DNA of 64,000 bases from Paenibacillus_E sp052115445 (GCF_052115445.1 NZ_JBFRGR010000006.1:62001-126000), one strand, 5' to 3'; positions 48,964-57,171 are shown, counted from the stretch's first letter. A program made the numbers and translations. Notes: generated by a model from the letters alone, not told the origin.

Positions 48964-49320
48964 TTAATTCAGTTTTAATCTTTTGATATACGTCATGCTA
49001 TTCAGAAAACCATCAACAGCTTTCTGTTCATAGCGTTTAACTTCATCACGCAGTCGTTTAAAGAAGTCTAGGTCAGCGAGAGTTACGACCTTAGTTTCGC
49101 CTCTCCTATCGCTGTTGTGGTGTTTCATAAGGATGTACAAAGTTTTGTCGCAAGGGTCAGTATCTTCATCATTTATGAGTTCTTCATTCAGAAAAATTTG
49201 ATAAACACCAGGAACCAGTTCTTTATATATCCCACAGATTTCCCCAAGTGGTACAGGTTCAACATGTACATTTTGAAGAATCGCCATTCTATATGCATCT
49301 AAATTCTGATCTTTGTACAT
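48964..49320 (-). CDS. hypothetical protein
   Basis: 118 residues behind GGAGGGATG on the reverse strand. Mixed alpha/beta: VEPVPLGEICGIYKELVPGV near residue 20, YILMKHHNSDRR in the middle, and a long C-terminal helix (LADLDFFKRLRDEVKRYEQK). No family was recognised. It is convergent with the agr-like operon. A phage accessory role is assumed. Confidence 0.6.
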   Translation of the reverse strand: MYKDQNLDAYRMAILQNVHVEPVPLGEICGIYKELVPGVYQIFLNEELINDEDTDPCDKTLYILMKHHNSDRRGETKVVTLADLDFFKRLRDEVKRYEQKAVDGFLNSMTYIKRLKLN

Positions 49321-49477
49321 TCAATCATCCCTCCAGTTATGTGATGTAAGAGATGGTAATCCGAATGTCTAATTACACATACAGACATTTCCAACTGCAT
49401 CTCAACGCAAATTTTAAGACATATAAATTACTAAAATATACATGACATATGAATTGTTTAAACGGAATTTTATGTAG

Positions 49478-49566
49478 TATAATATCAGTATATTGATTTT
49501 CTTAAAGACCATTTACTTTGTGCAGGGAGCCGCCAAACTACCGCACATTGTTGAATGGTTTTTTTA
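49478..49566 (+). ncRNA. candidate small RNA with own promoter and terminator
   Basis: TATAAT at 49478-49483, with a weak TTGTTT 18 bases upstream, gives a predicted start near 49490. The RNA of about 77 bases folds into one stem: ACCATT 49508-49513 with AATGGT 49554-49559, and TGTGC 49519-49523 with GCACA 49543-49547, then T residues. It shares the words GCCAAAC and GAATGGTTT with the candidate RNA at 37650. It sits in a gap of more than 300 bases with no gene. Confidence 0.5.
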
Positions 49567-49652
49567 TTTACCTCCTTTTCCCAGAATATGATTTGATTAA
49601 AGTTTGTTTCAAATGGTACGATATTGTTTGAAATAAACTATGGAGGACAGCT

Positions 49653-49919
49653 ATGCCGCGCTATAAGCTCGGACACTGTAACCTGCCAGATATTTTAGTT
49701 GAGTTAGGCATTTCATACACTGAATTTGCAGAAAAGATGGGCATGTCTCGTCAGCAAGCAGGTCAATATATCAATAACGAGAGAAAGATGGGAACTGCAC
49801 TTATATTCTCAGTTGCTGATACTTTGGGCATCCTTGATCGTGACATCTACCAACTCATCGAAGTGCCTATGAAACCATCGACGCGCAGGCTGCAGGAAAA
49901 GTCCATGAAAGAAGAGTGA
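49653..49919 (+). CDS. Xre-type regulator
   Basis: 88 residues behind GGAGGACAG. The helix-turn-helix ELGISYTEFAEKMGMSRQQA followed by GQYINNERKM lies near residues 15-44. It stands upstream of the divergent repressor pair. It could be part of the lysogeny control region. Confidence 0.75.
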   Translation: MPRYKLGHCNLPDILVELGISYTEFAEKMGMSRQQAGQYINNERKMGTALIFSVADTLGILDRDIYQLIEVPMKPSTRRLQEKSMKEE

Positions 49920-50158
49920 ACTTCGGTTTCTCTTCTCGGCAAAGTTGTCAAGCATTTGCTTTACAAAGTACCTACTATTTCCCCATAATTANGAGNGGAA
50001 TGGAATTTCATTATATCACGAACAATAGGGGAACAAATCGGCTTTAGATAAATTTAATGTCCGTGTCATTTGGTGTCGATTGCTTGTACTACGTGTAAGA
50101 TCATATGTTTATTGTATACGAACGGTTGTTCTATAGAATGCCAATTTTTTGGAATTAA

Positions 50159-50578
50159 TTACTTTTTATTTTTATCCCTATTCAAACCCTCTACGAAAGT
50201 CATCTCCATAACCATAAGTGTGTGTTCAATCATCTTATCATCCATATTGCTGCTTCTCCTCAGAATATCATCCATCTCCATTCTGAATTTCCTTTTCTTG
50301 ATTTCTAGTTCTGATGGAAGTTCATCGTCTATTTTAGGCGGAGTGGGATCTTCAGTTCTACCCAAAAGAAAGTCAGTTGAAATCTTAAATACATCGGCCA
50401 TGTTTATCAATGCATCCGCCGGTGGCGTGCTTCTTCCTGTCTCATAACTAGCAATATTATCTCTTGATTTTCCAATCAATAACGCAAGTTCATCTTGTTT
50501 AAGATTCCTTTTTTCTCTAAGATCACGTATTCTCTCTCCAAACAACTTTTTTTCTTCTGGTGTCTTCAAGTAACTCAC
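50159..50578 (-). CDS. CI-like Xre repressor
   Basis: 139 residues. The helix-turn-helix RDLREKRNLKQDELALLIGK and DNIASYETGRSTPP lies at residues 18-53. It is followed by a DFLLGRTEDPTPP hinge and a helical C-terminus that is not a LexA-type protease (no Ser-Lys pair seen). It is transcribed leftward opposite the Cro-like gene and is the best candidate for the prophage repressor. Because it lacks an autoprotease, induction would need another route. Confidence 0.8.
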   Translation of the reverse strand: MSYLKTPEEKKLFGERIRDLREKRNLKQDELALLIGKSRDNIASYETGRSTPPADALINMADVFKISTDFLLGRTEDPTPPKIDDELPSELEIKKRKFRMEMDDILRRSSNMDDKMIEHTLMVMEMTFVEGLNRDKNKK

Positions 50579-50628
50579 GCCTTTCTATATATTTATTTTC
50601 TTGTGTATAAAAATAACTAATTTGGGTA

Positions 50629-50641
50629 TTGCGTGTTTTAA
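50629..50641 (+). promoter_or_regulatory. candidate repressor operator in divergent region
   Basis: TTGCGTGTTTTAA lies in the 100-base gap between the CI-like and Cro-like genes. The reverse-strand copy TTGCGTGTTTTTAA is at 51006-51019, where it is part of a GTGTTTT-A-AAAACAC palindrome (51001-51015). Repeated words on both sides of the cro-like gene fit operators of the lysis-lysogeny switch. Confidence 0.45.
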
Positions 50642-50680
50642 GTTCACATGTTACTATTGGTTTCACAAGGAGGTGACGAT

Positions 50681-50971
50681 ATGAACGAGCAGCACAAAAA
50701 GAGACGAGGCCCAAGCACTAAAATATCTGCTGATGGTAAACGTAGACTATTTAAAGAGTGCAGAAACAATTTTGGATCTGCTAGAGAGGTTGGTTTATTG
50801 TTTGGGGTTACAGACTCTTCTGTAAGGAAAACTGAAGACGGTGATTCCACACCAAATTTACTAAATGCTTTCATGTATTCCATTTTTTTTGGTAAGCCAC
50901 TTGAAGAACTTTTCCCTGACCTGTTCTCCATTGCAGTGGAGAATGTTAGAAAACTAAAAACCATGGAATGA
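50681..50971 (+). CDS. Cro-like Xre-type protein
   Basis: 96 residues from ATG 50681, behind AAGGAGGTGACG. The first helices (TKISADGKRRLFKECRNNFG) and SAREVGLLFGVTDSSVRKTE form an unusual helix-turn-helix, and the end is SIFFGKPLEELF, as in small Xre proteins. It is divergent to the CI-like gene and is the first rightward early gene, so a Cro role is likely. Confidence 0.65.
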   Translation: MNEQHKKRRGPSTKISADGKRRLFKECRNNFGSAREVGLLFGVTDSSVRKTEDGDSTPNLLNAFMYSIFFGKPLEELFPDLFSIAVENVRKLKTME

Positions 50972-51128
50972 AATTCTTAATTACTTTTTCATTGTACTAT
51001 GTGTTTTAAAAACACGCAACAGGAACCTTTGTTCGCAACGGGTTTGTTTATCTATGTCTTCAATGTTAATTATATACACAAAATTATTAATATCGTGTTT
51101 TTTATGATGATAAGGGTGGTTGATGTGA

Positions 51129-51326
51129 ATGAGTTCTTTTCAATTATACATAGCCGATCTACTGAGAGAGAAAACCCTAAAAAACCTCACCAAAGACTCA
51201 GTCATTAAGCAATTCACACAATTAATCGACGATGCCGATCCAACAACACTCGAATTCATTTCATGCCAATTAACGCTGCTGCAATCATTCATGGGAAGCG
51301 GTGGTAAGGATGAGAGTAAAAATTAA
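51129..51326 (+). CDS. small hypothetical early protein
   Basis: 65 residues behind GGGTGG. Helical: LYIADLLREKTLKNLTKDSV, then FISCQLTLLQSFM. No family was recognised. It starts the long early operon after a possible operator/promoter region (50972-51128) that holds AT-rich sequence and a weak LexA-like box at 51022-51035. Confidence 0.6.
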   Translation: MSSFQLYIADLLREKTLKNLTKDSVIKQFTQLIDDADPTTLEFISCQLTLLQSFMGSGGKDESKN

Positions 51327-51456
51327 TGGACGTGATATTGATCGGAATGACCGAGTAACTTTTGAAGCTTCTAATTATTCTGATGGCCAGGCGTATACGG
51401 TAATCCTTGTTGGAGCTGCTTTCATCTACATGATCGCCAAGGGAGGGTGGTTTTGA
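51310..51456 (+). CDS. small protein with one membrane helix
   Basis: 48 residues from ATG 51310 behind GGTGGTAAGG, overlapping the upstream gene. A polar head (NGRDIDRNDRVTFEASN) is followed by a hydrophobic stretch (TVILVGAAFIYMIA) ending KGGWF. Its TGA overlaps the next ATG. Confidence 0.55.
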   Translation: MRVKINGRDIDRNDRVTFEASNYSDGQAYTVILVGAAFIYMIAKGGWF

Positions 51457-51704
51457 TGCTTGCAATTCATTCTATACACCGCGAGTTAGCGAACTGGGCA
51501 TTACAGAATCTCCCGAAGGAAGCAAAGTGCATAGGCGAAATTGAGATCAAGTTACTCTTCGGGTTACTTAGAAAAAACATGATGATGATTGCAAATCTCG
51601 ATCTATTAAAAGAAGCTACGCTGATTGCTCATGAACTTGGCGATTTTGAATGGGAACAAGAGCTATGCATGGAAATTGAAAAACTCGAAATACAAATGAT
51701 GTGA
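51456..51704 (+). CDS. hypothetical helical protein
   Basis: 82 residues from ATG 51456 (TGATG junction). Helical; IHRELANWALQNLPKEAK then EIEIKLLFGLLRKNMM and a Leu-rich middle. No family was recognised. Part of the early operon. Confidence 0.6.
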   Translation: MLAIHSIHRELANWALQNLPKEAKCIGEIEIKLLFGLLRKNMMMIANLDLLKEATLIAHELGDFEWEQELCMEIEKLEIQMM

Positions 51705-51721
51705 AGAGGGAGGTTCATAAG

Positions 51722-51943
51722 ATGTCTTCCCATGCCAATTACATGTTGTTGCTCGGTTTGTATCGGCAATTAGCAAATGGCGAGTATGAAGTTACAGCTG
51801 AGATATATGCGTTAGAAAAAGAGCTCGGGTTTAGAAGTGCTTCCCTAACTCCTGCGATTGATAGCCTGCATCGACGAATTACTGCTTTGGAGCGTGAAAA
51901 TACTTTCTTAAGTGTTATGGGATTGCGAGGACCACGTTCATGA
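51722..51943 (+). CDS. hypothetical protein
   Basis: 73 residues from ATG 51722 behind GAGGGAGG. A helix-rich sequence with YMLLLGLYRQLANGEYEVTA and a C-terminal coiled coil (DSLHRRITALERENTFL). No family was recognised. It overlaps the next tiny gene by four bases. Confidence 0.6.
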   Translation: MSSHANYMLLLGLYRQLANGEYEVTAEIYALEKELGFRSASLTPAIDSLHRRITALERENTFLSVMGLRGPRS

Positions 51944-52041
51944 TCCTACATACATTATGGAACAGTTTCGGGGTTTTTAGTCTTCTGGCAATTATAACTT
52001 ATCCTTTATGGATTCACAGAGTAGTAAAGGAAGACGAGTAA
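51940..52041 (+). CDS. 33-residue membrane peptide
   Basis: ATG 51940 overlaps the upstream stop. One hydrophobic helix (WNSFGVFSLLAIITYPLW) with a short charged tail (RVVKEDE). Single-pass peptides of this kind are common in early phage operons. Function unknown. Confidence 0.5.
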   Translation: MILHTLWNSFGVFSLLAIITYPLWIHRVVKEDE

Positions 52042-52057
52042 GGAGGCGAGAGATTAC

Positions 52058-52315
52058 ATGATCATTTTAGAAATACCCGTTATCCAATCTGTCACTGTTG
52101 CGTCTATACCTAATCGTAAATATGAAGTGGGATGTGAGTTAAGCCAAGGGCGCGTGATTATTGAGATCGTTGATGCTGGTACGGAATATGAGGATCATAC
52201 TGAATCCTTATACCACGTATACGGGGAAGATCGAAAGTTGATCGCGACTATTGAAAATTGTCCAGTTATTGTTGAATACCAACAAATAGTAATTGATGAG
52301 AGTGAGGATAAATAA
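52058..52315 (+). CDS. hypothetical protein before AbrB
   Basis: 85 residues behind AAGGAGGCG. Beta-rich and acidic: VIQSVTVASIPNRKYEVGCE near residue 9, and ENCPVIVEYQQIVIDE at the end. It directly abuts the abrB-like gene, whose ATG follows its stop with no gap. No family was recognised. Confidence 0.6.
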   Translation: MIILEIPVIQSVTVASIPNRKYEVGCELSQGRVIIEIVDAGTEYEDHTESLYHVYGEDRKLIATIENCPVIVEYQQIVIDESEDK

Positions 52316-52576
52316 ATGAAATCAACTGGTATTGTTCGTAAGGTAGATGAGCTTGGACGTGTAGTTATTCCTAAAGAATTACGGGATACGCTCGGAATCA
52401 AAGAGAAAGATTCGCTTGAGATTTATGTTGATGGGGAACGTATCATGCTCAAAAAATACGAACCGGGATGTATATTTTGTTCTACTGTAGATGGACTAAA
52501 AACCATAAGCGGAAAGCTTGTCTGTGTTGACTGTGCTGGTGAAGTCGCAAAGATGCTCCATTTACCAAGGAGGTAG
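52316..52576 (+). CDS. AbrB/SpoVT-family transition regulator
   Basis: 86 residues. MKSTGIVRKVDELGRVVIPK followed by ELRDTLGIKEKDSLEIYVDG is the full AbrB-like swapped-hairpin DNA-binding domain. The tail contains a CxxC (IFCSTVDG with an earlier Cys) and CVDCAGE zinc-like part, as in host AbrB-family regulators. Phage copies may mimic AbrB or its antagonists and affect sporulation or competence genes of the host. Confidence 0.9.
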   Translation: MKSTGIVRKVDELGRVVIPKELRDTLGIKEKDSLEIYVDGERIMLKKYEPGCIFCSTVDGLKTISGKLVCVDCAGEVAKMLHLPRR

Positions 52577-52579
52577 TGA

Positions 52580-53050
52580 ATGAATATTTTAACCTTCATC
52601 ATCCTATCACTAGCTGTGTTCCGTATTACCCACTTATTCGTATTTGATAAAATCACTGAACCGATTCGTAAACGTTTCGTTACACGTGGCTTTGATGGCC
52701 AGAACATTACATTCACGCTTCAAGGTGGCAATGTTAGAAGGTTAATTGGAAACATCGTGAATTGCTACTGGTGTGCTGGTATTTGGGTTTCAGCGATTGT
52801 GATAGGCGGATATCTGCTGTCACCAACTATTACCTTCTATATAAGCTATATCTTCGCCCTATCATCCGTACAGGCACTAATTGAAACAAAGCTACTGAAA
52901 TCAGTAGGTATGCCGATTGAAATGAAAGAAGTTCCAGCAGTTCTTGAAGAAGATGAAATAAGTGGAGCTAGAGGATTTGTGAACGCTCTATTGATGACAT
53001 TAGGAGCACTGCTGATTGTCCTCGGTATTGTATTAGCACTGATGAGGTGA
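52580..53050 (+). CDS. DUF1360 membrane protein
   Basis: 156 residues behind AGGAGGTAG. FIILSLAVFRITHLFVFDKI near the start and NCYWCAGIWVSAIVIGGYL near residue 60 form the DUF1360 signature. Two further membrane helices follow. Host members of the family are linked to sporulation; phage copies have no known role. It overlaps the next gene region by a few bases. Confidence 0.8.
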   Translation: MNILTFIILSLAVFRITHLFVFDKITEPIRKRFVTRGFDGQNITFTLQGGNVRRLIGNIVNCYWCAGIWVSAIVIGGYLLSPTITFYISYIFALSSVQALIETKLLKSVGMPIEMKEVPAVLEEDEISGARGFVNALLMTLGALLIVLGIVLALMR

Positions 53051-53055
53051 TCTCA

Positions 53056-53244
53056 ATGTATGGCGACAAGATTGCTGAGTTGAGGCAGGCAAGAAGCTTA
53101 ACTCAATATCAATTTGCTCCAAAGGTAGGGATTAAGAGAGCAGCACTGTCTCATTACGAGAACAACCGCAGGGAACCAGACTACAAAACATTAATTAGGA
53201 TTGCTGATTTTTTTAAGGTAACAGTTGATTACATAATTCGATAG
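53056..53244 (+). CDS. small Xre-type regulator
   Basis: 62 residues from ATG 53056 (or 53047 with a start overlapping the upstream stop). The helix-turn-helix is RQARSLTQYQFAPKVGIKRA followed by LSHYENNRREPDYKTL, and the end FKVTVDYII is typical of phage Xre proteins. It stands in the early operon before the ParB-like gene. Confidence 0.8.
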   Translation: MYGDKIAELRQARSLTQYQFAPKVGIKRAALSHYENNRREPDYKTLIRIADFFKVTVDYIIR

Positions 53245-53264
53245 ACAGAAGGGAGGATTTCAGA

Positions 53265-54398
53265 GTGTTTTTGGAAATTGGAAAAATCAAAGTTAGTGAA
53301 CGAATCCGTAAGGACTTTGGCGATATCGAGGACTTAGCTAAAGATATTGAGGCTAATGGTCTTATTAATCCAATAGTTGTGACTCCCGATCTTGAACTGA
53401 TTGCTGGTGAGAGAAGGTTACGAGCTCATATCTTTCTGCAAAGGTCACATGTGGAAGTTCGTGAGATGACCGTTTCCGACTACGAGCATCATTTACGTAT
53501 CGAAATTTCTGAGAACGAGCACCGTAAAGAATTCACATTTAGCGAAAGAGTTGAATGGGGTAAACGATTGGAACAGGTTGAGAAACTGAAAGCCAAGGAA
53601 CGCATGACCTCAGGTAAGGAAAATTTACCTGAACATGAAGTGGGGCAAGTCAGGGATATTGTAGCTGAACAAGTCGGGTTTGGAAGCGGAAAACAGTTTG
53701 ATAAGGCAAAATTCATTATTGATAATGCTACTCCTGAAATAATTCAACAAGTGGATGCAGGGACTATAAGTACTCATAAGGCGTTTGTTGAAACAAAAGC
53801 TCGATTAGAAGAGGCAGTACGGAACGCTGAAGAACGAGCTGATGAAGCCGAACGTGAAAAGTTGGAGATGCAGCGAAAATATAGAAATGTTATCCCTGCT
53901 GACCAGTTAGATGAGGCAATAGCAGAAGCTGTTGAACGTACTCAAGAAGAATCAGCTGTCTTTGTACGGGAAAAAGAAAAAGAAGCAGATGTCAGGATTA
54001 AGCAATTGGAGAAAGTTTGGAAAGAGAAATTAAGTGAAGCTCTTGAACAAGAGAGAGTAAAGATCGAACAGTTAAAATCCGGTTATAAAAGCGTAAATGA
54101 AGAATTGGATGCTTTGAGGCTGCAACAACCTGACAATTTTGATGAACAGATGGCGGCAGCTCAGATGAAGAAACTTCGGTTCGAAGCTGATAACAATACA
54201 ATCCAGGTTAGCATTCAAGTTAAGCAGTTTTTACAAAAAGTAGGTATTACTTCATTTATGCTCGGTGCAGTAGCTAGTGCTAGCGCAGGCGAGAAGAAAC
54301 GATTGTTGGAAAGTATTGAAATGCTTGAGGCATTCATTGAACAAATCAAACCTGCTGTAAATGGTAGAAAGGTGGTAGTGAACGATGCAAACAGCTGA
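53265..54398 (+). CDS. ParB/Spo0J-like protein with long coiled coil
   Basis: 377 residues from a GTG start behind GGGAGG. Residues 1-110 carry the ParB N-terminal domain: DLAKDIEANGLINPIVVTPD near residue 23, and GERRLRAHIFLQRSHVEV with the ER-R CTP-binding motif. Residues about 195-330 form a long coiled coil. It lacks a neighbouring ParA, so a role in DNA organisation, transcription control or nuclease-type activity of phage ParB proteins is as likely as partition. Confidence 0.85.
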   Translation: MFLEIGKIKVSERIRKDFGDIEDLAKDIEANGLINPIVVTPDLELIAGERRLRAHIFLQRSHVEVREMTVSDYEHHLRIEISENEHRKEFTFSERVEWGKRLEQVEKLKAKERMTSGKENLPEHEVGQVRDIVAEQVGFGSGKQFDKAKFIIDNATPEIIQQVDAGTISTHKAFVETKARLEEAVRNAEERADEAEREKLEMQRKYRNVIPADQLDEAIAEAVERTQEESAVFVREKEKEADVRIKQLEKVWKEKLSEALEQERVKIEQLKSGYKSVNEELDALRLQQPDNFDEQMAAAQMKKLRFEADNNTIQVSIQVKQFLQKVGITSFMLGAVASASAGEKKRLLESIEMLEAFIEQIKPAVNGRKVVVNDANS

Positions 54399-54807
54399 AC
54401 AACCGGAGTTCTTAAGTATAGTTGAGAGACAAATGCAATTAACTGAAGTTCAGGGAATGGCAATACGGGGATTGGTGGAGGGTATCCGCCAAATGCATCT
54501 AGATGTGACTGAGAAGGTTGAAGAAGTGCAGCTTATGGTTCAAGAAGTACGAGATAGCGTAACGTTAAATGATCGTGAGTGCTTCGTGTTACAAAGTGCC
54601 GTTCAGATTAGATCAACCTCATTGACTAAAGATAGATACCAGGCAACCGATGATAAATTTAATGTTGTTGTTGGCAGGCATCGCAGAATGATTTGGAGCA
54701 AGCTCAAAGTTCGTTTCAGTGTAGCTAAGTATTCTCACATTCGGCGGATCGATTACGAGGATGCACTTGAATTTGCTCAGAATTTTAGGCCAGAAGATTA
54801 CTTGTAG
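54385..54807 (+). CDS. ORF6C-like phage protein
   Basis: 140 residues, overlapping the ParB-like gene by 14 bases. The C-terminal part (LQSAVQIRSTSLTKDRYQAT, then GRHRRMIWSKLKVRFSVAKY) resembles the ORF6C domain found in phage antirepressor-type proteins. The N-terminal part is a coiled coil. A regulatory role is inferred from the family. Confidence 0.7.
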   Translation: MQTAEQPEFLSIVERQMQLTEVQGMAIRGLVEGIRQMHLDVTEKVEEVQLMVQEVRDSVTLNDRECFVLQSAVQIRSTSLTKDRYQATDDKFNVVVGRHRRMIWSKLKVRFSVAKYSHIRRIDYEDALEFAQNFRPEDYL

Positions 54808-54809
54808 AT

Positions 54810-55124
54810 ATGAAGCCTATCCGCAGGGGAAATCCAGAGGACGATAGGATAGATGGAATCTGTTACGACAATTCTGGTCGAATGGAGTTTCATCCAGATT
54901 TCCATTTTAATCAAGGCAAGCCATTTAAGTTAGATGACCTCATTTATATATGTAAATATCACAAAATTGATGAGCCTCGGACATTAGCCTTTGCAATCGG
55001 TAAGACTGAAAAATCTGTTGCAACGATGATTTCCAAGTTAAAAAAAGAGGGCTTATATTTCAAATACCGTGAACTGCCTTACGATCAATGGGAACAGATG
55101 ACAAAGATTAGGGAGGGAAAATGA
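54810..55124 (+). CDS. hypothetical protein with helix-turn-helix
   Basis: 104 residues. A short N-terminal region (DDRIDGICYDNSGRMEF) is followed by LDDLIYICKYHKIDEPRTLA and AIGKTEKSVATMISKLKK, which reads as a helix-turn-helix of the phage SANT/Myb-like or winged type. It follows two bases after the ORF6C gene and may regulate early genes. Confidence 0.65.
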   Translation: MKPIRRGNPEDDRIDGICYDNSGRMEFHPDFHFNQGKPFKLDDLIYICKYHKIDEPRTLAFAIGKTEKSVATMISKLKKEGLYFKYRELPYDQWEQMTKIREGK

Positions 55125-55384
55125 TCATGGATTTCATTCCAGTAGTATCTTCAAACATTGCCGCAGTTGGCTACGATGCGATTCAAAATATCCTTCATAT
55201 TCAATTCATCGGTAAAGAAACAACTTACAAATATTATGGCGTACCAGTTGAAACATTTGATGAGATGATGGCAGCTCCCTCAGTAGGCAGCTTTTACGCT
55301 CGAAGAATTAAAAAGAATTTTAGATCGCAGGAAGATCCAGAAAGGGGAAATGCAAGTGAAAGCGACAGCCACAATCAATCTTGA
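55121..55384 (+). CDS. KTSC domain protein
   Basis: 87 residues from ATG 55121 or 55127, behind GGGAGGG. FIPVVSSNIAAVGYDAIQNI with LHIQFIG, TYKYYGVP, and SVGSFYARRIKKNFR match the KTSC domain, a small fold found in phage and lysyl-tRNA synthetase-linked proteins. Function is not known. Confidence 0.8.
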   Translation: MIMDFIPVVSSNIAAVGYDAIQNILHIQFIGKETTYKYYGVPVETFDEMMAAPSVGSFYARRIKKNFRSQEDPERGNASESDSHNQS

Positions 55385-55601
55385 TGGACAGTCGATTAAG
55401 TTGTTAATCGAAGCGAGTAAGTTAGCTTCACGAAAAGCATTGAATGAAAAAGACAGTTACAGGGAAATGCAATATGTAATCTTGGCGGCAACTCTAACCA
55501 ATAAATTAGCTGAATTTCATGCAGAGGCTAAGGAAGTTTTAACAAAAAGGTACTGTAATGAAGAAAAGCCTGCTATTGGAGTAGCAGACCTTTCAGGGTG
55601 A
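55350..55601 (+). CDS. hypothetical protein
   Basis: 83 residues from ATG 55350 (GTG 55356 is an alternative with better spacing to AAAGGGG), overlapping the KTSC gene. The protein is helical: QSIKLLIEASKLASRKALNE then TLTNKLAEFHAEAKEVL. No family was recognised. Confidence 0.55.
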   Translation: MQVKATATINLDGQSIKLLIEASKLASRKALNEKDSYREMQYVILAATLTNKLAEFHAEAKEVLTKRYCNEEKPAIGVADLSG

Positions 55602-55651
55602 AAATTATTGTTGATGTGAATTATTATACCGCAAAGACGGTGAGGTAAACA

Positions 55652-56302
55652 ATGCAACTTATTGTTAAACACGGTAATTTACGGCATGGATTGTCGAAGA
55701 CAAGATTCTACAGGATATGGGTAAATATGAAGGATCGATGTACAAATGAAAACAGTAATGCTTACCCAGATTACGGCGGTCGCGGAATAACTATTTGTGA
55801 TCAATGGACACACTTCAAAAGTTTTATTGACGATATGTATGAATCTTATTTAGCTCATGCGAGTGTTTTCGGTGAAAAAGAAACCTCAATTGAAAGGATC
55901 GATAATAACAAGGGCTATTTACCAAGTAACTGTAAATGGGCAACAAGAACTGAACAAAATTACAATACAAGGAATAGCAAAAATAAATATGATCCAACTT
56001 TACTGTTTGTTGATGAGACATATATATCAAAGGAAGATGCCTTACAAAAATACGGGATCAACAGAAAAACATTTGCTGACAGATTAGCAAAGGGATGGTC
56101 AGTAGAAACAGCATTAAAAACCAAAGTCGGCAAATCGAAAAGAGTTGAAAGGAAATTAATCATATATGGAACAGAAATGTCGATAAGTGAGATTTCTCAT
56201 AAATTTAATATTAGCAAAAGTGGTATTTATAGGAAGCTTCAAATGGGTTTAACTATAGAAGATTTTCTTCAATCTATACCTGATGATTTGGAGGAATTGT
56301 AA
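55652..56302 (+). CDS. phage DNA-binding protein, homing-endonuclease-like
   Basis: 216 residues behind GGTGAGG. The N-terminal 115 residues read FYRIWVNMKDRCTNENSNAY, YGGRGITICDQWTHFKSFI, SIERIDNNKGYLPSNCKWAT and RTEQNYNTR, a well-known phage domain with Cys/Arg-rich DNA contacts that occurs in mobile nuclease-like genes. The C-terminal 100 residues carry two NUMOD-like helix-turn-helix units (SKEDALQKYGINRKTFADRL and MSISEISHKFNISKSGIYRK). It probably inserts as a mobile intron-free gene. Nuclease activity is uncertain because no HNH or GIY-YIG motif is seen. Confidence 0.75.
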   Translation: MQLIVKHGNLRHGLSKTRFYRIWVNMKDRCTNENSNAYPDYGGRGITICDQWTHFKSFIDDMYESYLAHASVFGEKETSIERIDNNKGYLPSNCKWATRTEQNYNTRNSKNKYDPTLLFVDETYISKEDALQKYGINRKTFADRLAKGWSVETALKTKVGKSKRVERKLIIYGTEMSISEISHKFNISKSGIYRKLQMGLTIEDFLQSIPDDLEEL

Positions 56303-56304
56303 TT

Positions 56305-57171
56305 ATGAGTGAAATTGTAACTATTCAAGATCCGCAAGAATGGATTCCTGCTAATGTTTCTGATGGTCAGTTGTACGTTAAAGTTAATCAAGCTGTTGGT
56401 GTTGTAAAGCTCAGTAACTTGGATGGGCACTTGATGCAATTGGACAATGGCGACTGGGGAATAAGCGCTGAAGGATATAGAGCGTGTAATGTTGTAGCTG
56501 GGATCCCGACTATTACACCTGACACAATGAAGCTTCCTGATGGCCGTGAGGTATGCAATCCTTACATTGAATTAGATCCAGCTACCGGAACAGCAGATAA
56601 GTTTTGGTCTCATAAAATAACAGTCGGTAAATCTGCCTTAGGTGGATTAGTAGTAAGCTCCGCGACTGTCCTTCTAGATATTCGAGTTCGATTTGCCAGA
56701 GAGCTAATGCAAAAAATCGAATCTAACAGAGATGCTGGGAAGTTGTGTATGTCGGAATCTTTGTCAGATGAAGAAAAACGATCAGGAATCTTTATTCCTT
56801 TTCAAGGAAGCATAGGTGTTTATGGTCGCCATGATTGCACTGATACAATTCGAGTCATTCAAAATCTGATTTCTAATAAAGAACATGGTGACAAGATCGT
56901 TCAGACGCTTGCATGGAAGTCATCAATTAAACAACAGCCAAGCATGCCACCTTCAAAAATCAGAGTAGTCAATGGGTCTGCTAGTGTCTTGGTAGTCGGC
57001 TATAAGTTGGATATGTCACTTAATGAGCTAGAGGCTATATCCAAAGAGTATAAGGAAACGGGATTAGTTGAAGGTGCAGAAGTGCTTGAAACAGTGAGCA
57101 CTACTTCTGAGGATAGTCACGAAAATGCAGAATTCAGTCTTTTATCCACTGAAGGAGGAACACGATTCTAA
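56305..57171 (+). CDS. unknown 288-residue protein before SMC-like ATPase (possible annealing protein)
   Basis: Unknown family. Beta-rich N-terminus with PANVSDGQLYVKVNQAVGVV, IGNPYIELDPATGTADKFWS-like YIELDPATGTADKFWSHKI near residue 92, SALGGLVVSSATVLLDIRVR near 112, and an acidic tail. The position immediately before an SbcC-like ATPase and a helicase is where phages encode RecT, Erf or Sak type recombinases, so it may be a single-strand annealing protein. The sequence alone does not show this. Confidence 0.55.
   Translation: MSEIVTIQDPQEWIPANVSDGQLYVKVNQAVGVVKLSNLDGHLMQLDNGDWGISAEGYRACNVVAGIPTITPDTMKLPDGREVCNPYIELDPATGTADKFWSHKITVGKSALGGLVVSSATVLLDIRVRFARELMQKIESNRDAGKLCMSESLSDEEKRSGIFIPFQGSIGVYGRHDCTDTIRVIQNLISNKEHGDKIVQTLAWKSSIKQQPSMPPSKIRVVNGSASVLVVGYKLDMSLNELEAISKEYKETGLVEGAEVLETVSTTSEDSHENAEFSLLSTEGGTRF

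Noticed and set aside
52423..52716. Reverse-strand frame across the AbrB and DUF1360 genes
   Set aside because: It runs across two well-supported forward genes and has no motif or ribosome site.
53265..54398. ParB-like gene as part of the plasmid partition system
   Set aside because: There is no ParA nearby and it lies 14 kb from the actin-type pair, so I treat it as a separate phage early protein.
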